A DNA stretch of 52,672 nt from UMGS1696 sp964463375 (GTDB lineage Bacteria; Bacillota; Clostridia; Oscillospirales; CAG-272), in NCBI GenBank assembly GCA_964463375.1, contig CAYXBQ010000017.1:1-52672 (forward strand), in the 5' to 3' direction. The position numbers and the translations under genes were made by a program. Within the stretch, counting starts at the first letter, position 1. Every line of letters begins with the position of its first letter. Positions 24,928-31,992 of the stretch are shown one piece after another. The notes beneath the pieces are model-generated. The model worked only from the letters and a program-made list of their open reading frames with translations. It was not told where the DNA came from and made no database searches.

Positions 24928-26736
24928 TTATTTCACACAGTATGTGTTCGCATCAAAGTCCACTTCCACCACTGTGCCGTCGGACCATGTGGTGCGCTGC
25001 TTCCGGTGGGTGTCGTCTAAGAATTCGTGCCGCACCATCTGTTCCTTCGCCAGCTTCGCAGACAGGGCGCAGGCTTCTTTGACATCGGCGATCTGCTGCT
25101 CGTTTGCCGTGATGGGGCAGTAGACCGGGTCGCCGTTGAGGACAGCGTGGATCCAGGGACAGTCGTTGCCGGGAATGCCCCAGCCCCCACGGGTGTCCTT
25201 GCCGCCGATCCACGGGATCACCACGCAGTCATGGTACACTAAGTTGTAGAAGGGGATCGGAATGCCCACCGGCAGCGCATCTCTTGCACCTAAATTGGAG
25301 GTGAAGAAGGGCGCATGGTGGCACAGCACCTGGGATTTCATCATGCAGCCCAGGGTCTCCTCGGAGCTGGGGATGATGCCACGGGACGTAAGAATATCCA
25401 GACATTCGTTCCGGGAACGGGCGCACTGCTCACGGGTCATGGGATGCTCCGGATTGTGACATTCGTCTAAGAACACCACGGAGAACACATCCAAATAGGA
25501 GCCTTCGATGGTGATGCCCAGATGCTCGAATTCGTCGTAGTTCCGGCGCACGTATTCCGGTGCCAGAGTCGCACACAGCCAGGAGTGGGGGCCGCCGTAC
25601 CACACAGAGCAGAACGGATGGGAACCGTCTAAGTTTTCCACAGCATTGTTCATATCAAAGCTGGGCGCATCGTAGTAGTAGTCCCGATATTGGTCGTGGA
25701 TGCCAAAGATGTAGCCAAGCTCTCTTGCCGTATCGGATAGTGCCTTCATCCCTTCTGCACCACCGGCAGCTTCGTGGGGCGGGAACGGATCCGGGTGCAG
25801 GTTGTCGTAGCCATGGTTGCCCCAGCCGTCCAGATGGAGGTATGCCTTGTCCAGTCCCTTCTTCTTCAGTTCCCGCAGCTGCTCGGCACGGGTGGCAAAG
25901 GAGGTGTAGAAGTCGTTCAGTTCCGGCTCATCCTTATGGTAATAATTGGATTCCGGGGAGATATGCACCGCAATGCCCTCGTGGATGATGGGCGCACCAA
26001 AGAGCCGTTCCACATTGGGATTTTTCACGCATTTCTCCGCCAGCGTATAGAACTGCCCACGTTCCTTGAGATATTCTCGATAGCTGTGGGCGAAATCGTT
26101 GTAGTCGCAGTCCTCGAAGAACCGGTACAGCAGCTTCCGGGGATAGGCCATTTTGCCCAGCGTCGGTCGGAACAGGGGCTCCACATTTTCCCCACGCAGC
26201 TTGTATTTGGCATCGTAGGGTGTGTCGTAGATGGCCAGATAGCCGCTGTGATCCCGCACCTGCCCGAAGATGGGCATATAGGCATCCCGCTCAAAAATGG
26301 TGCCGTCCCACACGGTGATGGGCGAACCGGCGGGGATCAGCGTGCCCTGCATCCGGGGCAGTACCGTGTAGCCGTTGGTGGCACCGTTGAAGTCCACCGC
26401 CGCCGGGAAGGATACGAACTGCACCTGTCCGGCCGTGTCACCCTCCAGTCGGCTAGTGAAATACAGGTCGTCCCGGGTGTTCTCCACGTACACTAACGTG
26501 TGCAGTACCAGACCGCAGGAGAGGGTATAGTCTGCGCCGTAGCCGTGCCAGGTGCCGGTCTTCCGCTCGGTGAACGCCACCTCGGCCTCATCCAGATAGG
26601 ACACCGTGCCGTCGGTCAGCTCCACGTAGGGTCTGCCGGACATGGTCCAGATGTCGCCGTTTGGGAGGGCTACGGTGAAGGTCGCCTTTGCCACATCGGC
26701 GGTCAGCGTCAAGTGTTTGCCTTGGATCGTGAACAT
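24928..26736 (-). CDS. putative glycoside hydrolase, TIM-barrel type (GH101/GH129/DUF5696-like, tentative)
   Basis: A 602-aa protein without signal peptide, so cytoplasmic. An N-terminal β-sandwich (TFTVALPNGDIWTMSGRPYVEL) is followed by a TIM-barrel-like half with AYLHLDGWGNHGYD (Asp303), GIHDQYRDYYYD, ITIEGSYLDVFSV (Asp416) and SSEETLGC. The layout (sandwich, then a barrel with DGW and late D/E strand-end acids) resembles the clan that includes GH101, GH129 and DUF5696 proteins, but I cannot assign a family. Asp416 and the SSEE glutamates are candidate catalytic residues by position only. AAAGGAGCAACAGT supports the start. It lies 33 bases downstream of the GH106-like gene, so the two probably act together on one glycan. 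Confidence 0.65.
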   Translation of the reverse strand: MFTIQGKHLTLTADVAKATFTVALPNGDIWTMSGRPYVELTDGTVSYLDEAEVAFTERKTGTWHGYGADYTLSCGLVLHTLVYVENTRDDLYFTSRLEGDTAGQVQFVSFPAAVDFNGATNGYTVLPRMQGTLIPAGSPITVWDGTIFERDAYMPIFGQVRDHSGYLAIYDTPYDAKYKLRGENVEPLFRPTLGKMAYPRKLLYRFFEDCDYNDFAHSYREYLKERGQFYTLAEKCVKNPNVERLFGAPIIHEGIAVHISPESNYYHKDEPELNDFYTSFATRAEQLRELKKKGLDKAYLHLDGWGNHGYDNLHPDPFPPHEAAGGAEGMKALSDTARELGYIFGIHDQYRDYYYDAPSFDMNNAVENLDGSHPFCSVWYGGPHSWLCATLAPEYVRRNYDEFEHLGITIEGSYLDVFSVVFLDECHNPEHPMTREQCARSRNECLDILTSRGIIPSSEETLGCMMKSQVLCHHAPFFTSNLGARDALPVGIPIPFYNLVYHDCVVIPWIGGKDTRGGWGIPGNDCPWIHAVLNGDPVYCPITANEQQIADVKEACALSAKLAKEQMVRHEFLDDTHRKQRTTWSDGTVVEVDFDANTYCVK

Positions 26737-26769
26737 ACTGTTGCTCCTTTCAAACTATATCAAAAGCGT

Positions 26770-29094
26770 TTATTTTTCGTATATCTCCACAGATGCACCC
26801 ACAATACCGGTCTCCACCGGCTTGCCGTAGGTGTTGGCGGCACTGCCCGTCACCACCCATTCCACTGTGTTCTCTCCTTCGTGCAGAAAGGGCGTGATGT
26901 CCAGCCGATAGGGTCTGAACAGCACCGTACCGGCAGGCTGTCCGTTGACGGTCACATCCACCCGGTCGTGTACCTCGCGGAAGCAGAGCCGGGCGTGGCG
27001 TGTCTCGGCAGGGGTGTACAGGAAGCTGTGTCGGCTGTCGGACAGAGAAACGATCTCGCATAGCGTCTCCGCAGGTTCTTCCCCCAGCTCCGGCAGCACG
27101 TCCGTGTTCATGCCGTAGATCACCGCAGACCAGGGGGCAAGCTCCACTGGGAAGGCCAGACCATCGTCGTGCATGGCGGCGTGTACCGGCTCCGTCTTGC
27201 CCGTGAAGGGATCGAACCGGCGGCAGGCACCGGAGCAGTCTGTCACCAGCTGCCCTCGCACAAAGCTGTCCCCTTCGTTCACCAATAGGAAGAAGGGATA
27301 GCCGCTCTTGGTCAGGTGTACAAAGCGGATGCTTTTATCCTGTGCCGAGAAGTAAGAAGTCTTCTTCACGTTCTTTTTCATGTAGTCCCCAAAGTCGCTG
27401 CCACGGTACATCTTCCCGCCCTGGGTGACAAACTCGCCGATCTTTTTCACCAGAGCCGGTGTCAGGCGCAGGCGGCTGTCGATGAGCAGCAGATCATAGC
27501 TGTACCGGTCGATCCGCAGGGTACCGTCGTGAACATGGACATCCGCTTCCAGCTGCTCCATGGTGATGTAGTTGAAGCTGTAGCCCATTTCGTACAGGGG
27601 CTGCACAGCGTGTACCGGCATATAGTCGCCATCGCACAGCACAGCCGCATGGGGATTGTTGGTGTTGGTGGTGTTCAGCCAGCTCATACGCTTGATATAG
27701 GAGGCAAGCGGCTTGTACTGATCCCAGAACACCGTGTGGGGACCCACATCCGGCGGTCGCTCGTTGGACTGCAAGGGCGTGGCAAGGGAGTAGTAGAAGG
27801 CGTGGGGCACGATCATATTGACACCACGGGCGAACAGGAAGTTCAGGTACCACAGCAGCTCGGCGGGAGACAGATCCCAGGGGTTGTCCTTTTTGCCGCA
27901 TACGCCGAATACCTCGCACAGGTTCCGGGAAATGCCACGGTGTCTCGCCATATCGGCACTGCACTTGGCAAGCGCAGAGTCCGGGGCGGTCAGCTCGTTG
28001 CCCGGCTCGATCATGCGCCACACCAGATCCTGTCCGGGAATGTCAAAGGCTTCTTCCATGCCCATGTCCTGGCTGGCGGCGGGATGACCGGTGAGCGCAA
28101 CCCCATGGTGGAGGCACCATTCCTGCAAGGGCTTGTAGTAGTTGTCCCGCAGACCACGGCGCAGTGCTGCCTGATAATGGTATTCCCCATCCTTTGCCCA
28201 GCGTTTTTCGGCGGCGGGGAACAGCATGGCAGCCAGCATCTTGGCGTCCCCTCCACATGCCCCAAAGGTCTCATGGAAATCGTAGGTCCAGGCGATACCG
28301 GGGGTGCGGGTGATCCTGCCGTCCTCGTCCCGTTCCAGCGTGCCCAGCTTCGGACATCTGCCGGTGAGGGAGGGCTCGTCTGTGAAGAAGGCGGTGATGG
28401 TGGAGCCAAAGTCCTCACGTAGACGTTTGTAGTACACCTCGTGGGTGGAGGCGATAAAGGCGGCGGTGGCTTCGGGATTGAGTAGGTCTGCCGCCAACGG
28501 TGCGCCCGGCTGTCCGTCGTCCTCCTCCGGTGTCAGTCCCCGGATCGTACCCTTCGTGAAGCCTAAGATAAAATCGTACCAGATGTAGTCCGCGGGAATC
28601 GGATCGTCATCGGTGCGCACATCGTCCAGCTTGCCGTTTTCGTCAAAGTGCAGTGCCATCCGCAGCTGTGCATCCTCGCCGTCGGCTAGGCCATCGGCCT
28701 GGCCATCCGCCTGGCTATCAGCCTGAGTATAGCTGCCGGTGGGGCGGGCATACAGCATCCGGGCGGCAAACAGCGGATTGGCAGCGGCCACCATCCCATG
28801 GGCCGAACCGGAGGGATACATGGCTTCGTCGTACAGCACCACCAGCATCCGCCGCTTTTTCGCCGCCGCTACACAAGCCTCTACCAGATCCAGATAGGTC
28901 TCTCCTAAGTAGCCGCCGTCCACGGACATGCCCAGACGAGGGTGGATCACAAAGCCGTTGACCCCTTTTTTATGAAAATCGTCCACCTGCCGCAGCAGCT
29001 CGTCCTTGTCCAGCCGGTCGTTCCAGAACCAGAAGGGCAGGGCAGAAAAGCTGTTGCCGGGACGTGCAAACATTTCAGTTAGTATATCAAACAT
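26770..29094 (-). CDS. GH106-like glycosyl hydrolase (α-L-rhamnosidase-related)
   Basis: A 774-aa protein without signal peptide. The N-terminus has the pattern of GH106 and its relatives: LPFWFWNDRLDKDELLRQV, GVNGFVIHPRLGM, then MLVVLYDEAMYPSGSAHG. Middle landmarks are FFTDEPSL and WMIEPGNEL/HRGISRNLCEVFG-type strands. A C-terminal galactose-binding-like domain (VDVTVNGQPAGTVLFRPYRLDITPFLHEGENTVEWVV) is typical. Residues 124-142 are a small tandem repeat, QADSQADGQADGLADGEDA, in a surface loop. TAGGAGACACAC precedes the start, and the promoter is at 29149-29177. It is the first gene of a two-gene unit with the hydrolase at 24928. α-L-Rhamnoside hydrolysis is suggested by family only. Confidence 0.78.
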   Translation of the reverse strand: MFDILTEMFARPGNSFSALPFWFWNDRLDKDELLRQVDDFHKKGVNGFVIHPRLGMSVDGGYLGETYLDLVEACVAAAKKRRMLVVLYDEAMYPSGSAHGMVAAANPLFAARMLYARPTGSYTQADSQADGQADGLADGEDAQLRMALHFDENGKLDDVRTDDDPIPADYIWYDFILGFTKGTIRGLTPEEDDGQPGAPLAADLLNPEATAAFIASTHEVYYKRLREDFGSTITAFFTDEPSLTGRCPKLGTLERDEDGRITRTPGIAWTYDFHETFGACGGDAKMLAAMLFPAAEKRWAKDGEYHYQAALRRGLRDNYYKPLQEWCLHHGVALTGHPAASQDMGMEEAFDIPGQDLVWRMIEPGNELTAPDSALAKCSADMARHRGISRNLCEVFGVCGKKDNPWDLSPAELLWYLNFLFARGVNMIVPHAFYYSLATPLQSNERPPDVGPHTVFWDQYKPLASYIKRMSWLNTTNTNNPHAAVLCDGDYMPVHAVQPLYEMGYSFNYITMEQLEADVHVHDGTLRIDRYSYDLLLIDSRLRLTPALVKKIGEFVTQGGKMYRGSDFGDYMKKNVKKTSYFSAQDKSIRFVHLTKSGYPFFLLVNEGDSFVRGQLVTDCSGACRRFDPFTGKTEPVHAAMHDDGLAFPVELAPWSAVIYGMNTDVLPELGEEPAETLCEIVSLSDSRHSFLYTPAETRHARLCFREVHDRVDVTVNGQPAGTVLFRPYRLDITPFLHEGENTVEWVVTGSAANTYGKPVETGIVGASVEIYEK
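28669..28725 (-). repeat. 12-bp coding tandem repeat in the GH106-like gene
   Basis: About four degenerate copies of CAGGCNGATRGC encode the repeated Gln-Ala-Asp-Gly/Ser at residues 124-142. The copies differ at third positions. Confidence 0.75.
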
Positions 29095-29148
29095 GTGTGT
29101 CTCCTATAAAGCATATAGTGGATGGATAAAGCACACCCACCTATTATC

Positions 29149-29177
29149 ATTATATATACTATGCCCCCGTTTGTCAA
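29149..29177 (-). promoter_or_regulatory. promoter of the GH106-like gene
   Basis: On the minus strand: TTGACA (29172-29177), 17-bp spacer, TATAAT (29149-29154). The -35 surroundings, CCCTCTTGACAAACGGGGG, match those of the CBM9-like gene promoter at 18 of 19 positions. Confidence 0.9.
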
Positions 29178-29245
29178 GAGGGTTTTGGTGAATTTTGCTA
29201 TACTTGTAAAATCGCAGTTTTTTGCTAAAACTTTTCGGCAACCTA

Positions 29246-29274
29246 TTGACAAAAGGGAAGGGATATGGTATCAT
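29246..29274 (+). promoter_or_regulatory. promoter of the CNNM/CorC gene and its leader
   Basis: TTGACA (29246-29251), 17-bp spacer, TATCAT (29269-29274), with TGG before the -10. The start point would be near 29281, leaving an unusually long leader of about 375 bases. Confidence 0.85.
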
Positions 29275-29430
29275 ATAGGTAACGCAAAATGTTGCGGAAG
29301 AAATGGGGGAGCGCACCCCGGATTGCTGCGGATAGTCGGCACTTTTTTTATAGTCTGACCTTCCAAGATGCACCGGCTGGATGCATCCGGACAGGATCGC
29401 TGTCACCCAAATTTGTATGAAGGAGAACCT

Positions 29431-29568
29431 ATGGACGACCCGGACGAGGATACCGCTTGTATCAATCTCCACCGACGACCCTACAATAGATGGAATACGG
29501 CATATCTGTATGCGCTCCGTATGCACTACAGGTATGTCTTTTTGCGTCTAAAACGGTTTATGACCTGA
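29431..29568 (+). CDS. candidate regulatory leader peptide, 45 codons
   Basis: An ORF inside the CNNM leader RNA with a textbook ribosome binding site (GAAGGAGAACCT-ATG). The peptide begins MDDPDEDTAC and continues with basic, Arg/Tyr-rich sequence, ending KRFMT. It stops 89 bases before the CNNM start codon. An N-terminal run of Asp/Glu/Pro followed by basic residues is the feature of the enterobacterial MgtL leader (MEPDPTP..., then basic), where it destabilises translating ribosomes at low Mg2+. Seen here: the ORF, its ribosome binding site, its composition and the Mg2+-family gene downstream. Inferred: that it senses Mg2+. It could also be a chance ORF. Confidence 0.5.
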   Translation: MDDPDEDTACINLHRRPYNRWNTAYLYALRMHYRYVFLRLKRFMT

Positions 29569-29657
29569 TCATTTTCCACCGAACAGAGCAACGAACCTGT
29601 ATGTTTATACAGACATATACCATTCCTATACAATTCTATCGGAGGAAAATACATATC

Positions 29658-31067
29658 ATGACGATCGGTGCCCAATTGCTGCTACAATTGATACTTATCA
29701 TGCTCAACGCCATATTTGCCTGTGCGGAGATCGCGGTATTATCGGTAAGTGAAGCAAAGCTGACCAAACTGGAAGAAGAAGGCAATAAAAAAGCAAAGAA
29801 ATTACGTAAGCTGGTGGAAGAACCCTCCCGGTTCCTATCCACCATCCAAATCGCCATCACGCTGGCAGGCTTTCTCGGTTCTGCATTTGCAGCCGACAAC
29901 TTTGCCGACCGGCTGACCAACTGGATCCTGTCGATCAACCCGACCCTGCCCTCCGGCGTGATCAACGGCGTATCCGTTATCGTGATCACCATCATCCTGT
30001 CCTACGTGACCCTGATCTTAGGTGAGCTGGTGCCCAAGCGTGTTGCCATGAAGAAATCGGAGGCTGTGTCGCTGGCGCTGGCTCCCCTGCTGTACGGTGT
30101 AGCCCGTGCGTTCCGTCCCGTTGTGTGGTTCCTGACCGTATCGGTGAACGGCGTGCTGCGGCTCATCGGCATCGACCCCAATGCAGAGGACGAAGAGGTC
30201 AGCGAGGAAGAGATCCGGCTCATGGTGGACGAAGGGGAATCCAAGGGCGTTATCGCAGAGACCGAAAAGGAAATGATCCAGAACGTGTTCGAGTTCGACG
30301 ACCTGACCGTGGACGAATTCGCCACCCACCGGACGGACATCTGCCTGCTTTGGATGGACGACGACCTGGATGCCTGGGAAAAAGAGATCCACGAATCCCG
30401 CCATTCCATCTACCCCATATGCGGCGAGACCAAGGACGATGTGCTGGGCGTGCTGTCTGTGAAGGACTACTTCCGCCTGAAGGAACAGGGCAAGGACATC
30501 GTGGTAAAGGATGCCATGAAAGCGCCCTTCTACGTACCGGAAGGGATCCACGCCGACGTGCTGTTCCGGAAGATGCAGAGCAGCCGCAACCACTTTGCCG
30601 TTGTACTGGATGAGTACGGCGGTATGTTCGGGATCGTCACCATGAACGACCTGCTGGAACAGCTGGTAGGCGACCTGAAGGACGACGACAGCACCTACGA
30701 GGAAGAGATCCCCATGATCGCACAGGTCAGCGAGGATACCTGGGATGTGCAGGGCATTTGTCCCCTGGACGATGCTGCAAAGGAGATCGGTATCGAGCTG
30801 CCCATCGACGAATTCGACACGGTAGGCGGGTATGTGTTCTCCAACTACGGCGAGATCCCGGACGATGGCGCAGAATTCGAAATGGATGTGGAACGGCTCC
30901 ACGTGAAGGTGACCAAGATCCAGGATCACCGGATCGTAGCCATGACCGTCACCCTGCTGCCCGAGGTGGAGGAAGACGAAGAAGAAAAGTCCAAAAAGAA
31001 GAAGACCGATGGAGACGAGGACGACAAGCCCAAGAAGCGTAAGTCCGACGATGCCATTGAGGAATAA
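29658..31067 (+). CDS. CNNM/CorC-family membrane protein (hemolysin C-like; putative Mg2+/Co2+ transporter)
   Basis: A 469-aa protein. Residues 1-190 are a DUF21/CNNM membrane domain (LLLQLILIMLNAIFACAEIAVL, with ACAE as in the family; GELVPKRVAMKKSEAVSLALAP). Two CBS domains lie at about 210-340 (ETKDDVLGVLSVKDYFRL; AVVLDEYGGMFGIVTMNDLLEQLVGDL). A CorC_HlyC domain is at about 355-440 (DTVGGYVFSNYGEIPDDG). The last 30 residues are an acidic/Lys-rich tail. Relatives such as B. subtilis MpfA export Mg2+. GGAGGAAAATACATATC fixes the start at 29658, although the frame is open to 29490. It sits behind a long leader with a candidate regulatory peptide and is followed after 28 bases by a dehydrogenase gene. 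Confidence 0.92.
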   Translation: MTIGAQLLLQLILIMLNAIFACAEIAVLSVSEAKLTKLEEEGNKKAKKLRKLVEEPSRFLSTIQIAITLAGFLGSAFAADNFADRLTNWILSINPTLPSGVINGVSVIVITIILSYVTLILGELVPKRVAMKKSEAVSLALAPLLYGVARAFRPVVWFLTVSVNGVLRLIGIDPNAEDEEVSEEEIRLMVDEGESKGVIAETEKEMIQNVFEFDDLTVDEFATHRTDICLLWMDDDLDAWEKEIHESRHSIYPICGETKDDVLGVLSVKDYFRLKEQGKDIVVKDAMKAPFYVPEGIHADVLFRKMQSSRNHFAVVLDEYGGMFGIVTMNDLLEQLVGDLKDDDSTYEEEIPMIAQVSEDTWDVQGICPLDDAAKEIGIELPIDEFDTVGGYVFSNYGEIPDDGAEFEMDVERLHVKVTKIQDHRIVAMTVTLLPEVEEDEEEKSKKKKTDGDEDDKPKKRKSDDAIEE

Positions 31068-31095
31068 ACCATATCGTATAGAGGAATAAAAATAT

Positions 31096-31851
31096 ATGAA
31101 GATCGCAATCATCACCGGTGCATCTGCCGGGCTGGGCAAGGAATTTTTGGCTGCCGCGCCCCGGTATTTCCCGGACATCGACGAATATTGGCTCATTGCC
31201 AGACGGCAGGATAAATTGGAGGAGGCCGCCCGGCTGGTGGATAAGCAATGTCGGATCTTCCCCATGGATCTGACGAAGCTGGACAGCTACAAGCGGCTGG
31301 AGGCAGAGCTGCAAAAGCTGGATCCCACCGTAGCACTGCTGGTGAACAACTCCGGCTGTGGTTTTTTGGGCAACGTAGGCGAAGGGGAGCTGGAAAAGCA
31401 GCTGCAAATGATCGATTTAAACCTCAGAGGCCTGACCGCCGTGACCCATGTGACCCTGCCGTTTATGACCAGGGGGAGCCGGATCGTCAACGTGTCCTCC
31501 ATTGCGTCCTTCTGCCCCAACGCACGGATGACCGTGTACAGCGCAGGCAAGGCGTACGTGACCGCCTTCTCCTACGGGGTCAGCGAAGAAGCTGCCGAAC
31601 GGGGGATCACGGTGACCGCCGTATGTCCCGGCCCCATGGATACGGACTTTATCACGTTGGGTGCGATCAAGGGCAACTCCAAGACCTTTGAGACCCTGCC
31701 GTACTGCGACCCGAAAAAGGTGGTGCAGGGCGCATACAAGGCCGCTCTTGCCGGCAAGCGCAACTACACCCCCCGTGCGTTCTACAAGTTCTACAAGATT
31801 TTGGCGAAGCTTTTGCCCGTGGGTCTGACCATGAAAATGGCGCGTACTTGA
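31096..31851 (+). CDS. short-chain dehydrogenase/reductase (SDR)
   Basis: A 251-aa cytoplasmic oxidoreductase. The nucleotide-binding motif is TGASAGLG near residue 8, NNSG follows at about 85, the catalytic Ser lies in NVSSIASF and the YxxxK pair in YSAGKAYV. The CPGPMDTDF element after the active site is typical of the classical SDR group. AGGAATAAAAATAT lies before the start. It follows the CNNM gene by 28 bases, so it is probably co-transcribed; a functional link is not apparent. The substrate is unknown. Confidence 0.92.
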   Translation: MKIAIITGASAGLGKEFLAAAPRYFPDIDEYWLIARRQDKLEEAARLVDKQCRIFPMDLTKLDSYKRLEAELQKLDPTVALLVNNSGCGFLGNVGEGELEKQLQMIDLNLRGLTAVTHVTLPFMTRGSRIVNVSSIASFCPNARMTVYSAGKAYVTAFSYGVSEEAAERGITVTAVCPGPMDTDFITLGAIKGNSKTFETLPYCDPKKVVQGAYKAALAGKRNYTPRAFYKFYKILAKLLPVGLTMKMART

Positions 31852-31907
31852 GTTGGCATATCGTGGAGTCTGGTAAAGTGAGCCAGCCAACACATACGCA
31901 TAACAAA

Positions 31908-31956
31908 AGAAGCAGATTATCCATCGAACATTCGGTGGGCATCTGCTTCTTTTTTG
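31908..31956. terminator. bidirectional terminator after the SDR gene
   Basis: AGAAGCAGAT (31908-31917) pairs with ATCTGCTTCT (31941-31950), followed by T6. It separates the SDR gene from the convergent GH36-like gene. Confidence 0.88.
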
Positions 31957-31992
31957 GGGTTTATTGCTGGTGTGAAAGGACGTTAAATAGAC

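Larger units (their letters stand above)
29095..29657. other. divergent control region and long structured leader of the CNNM gene
   Basis: 563 bases between the GH106-like gene (leftward) and the CNNM/CorC gene (rightward). It holds the leftward promoter (29149-29177), the rightward promoter (29246-29274), a leader RNA of about 375 bases with a GGGG-GAGCGCA-CCCC hairpin near 29306-29320, a candidate leader ORF (29431-29568) and a small CTGTAT/ATACAG hairpin at 29597-29612. I compared it with M-box, yybP-ykoY and NiCo riboswitch cores and found no match. Confidence 0.65.

Noticed and set aside
29289..29420. 43-codon ORF earlier in the CNNM leader
   Set aside because: It would start about 8 bases after the predicted transcription start with no ribosome binding site; only the following ORF has one.
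29281..29430. M-box, yybP-ykoY or NiCo riboswitch in the CNNM leader
   Set aside because: I compared remembered core sequences and found only scattered short matches; a covariance search would be needed to overturn this.
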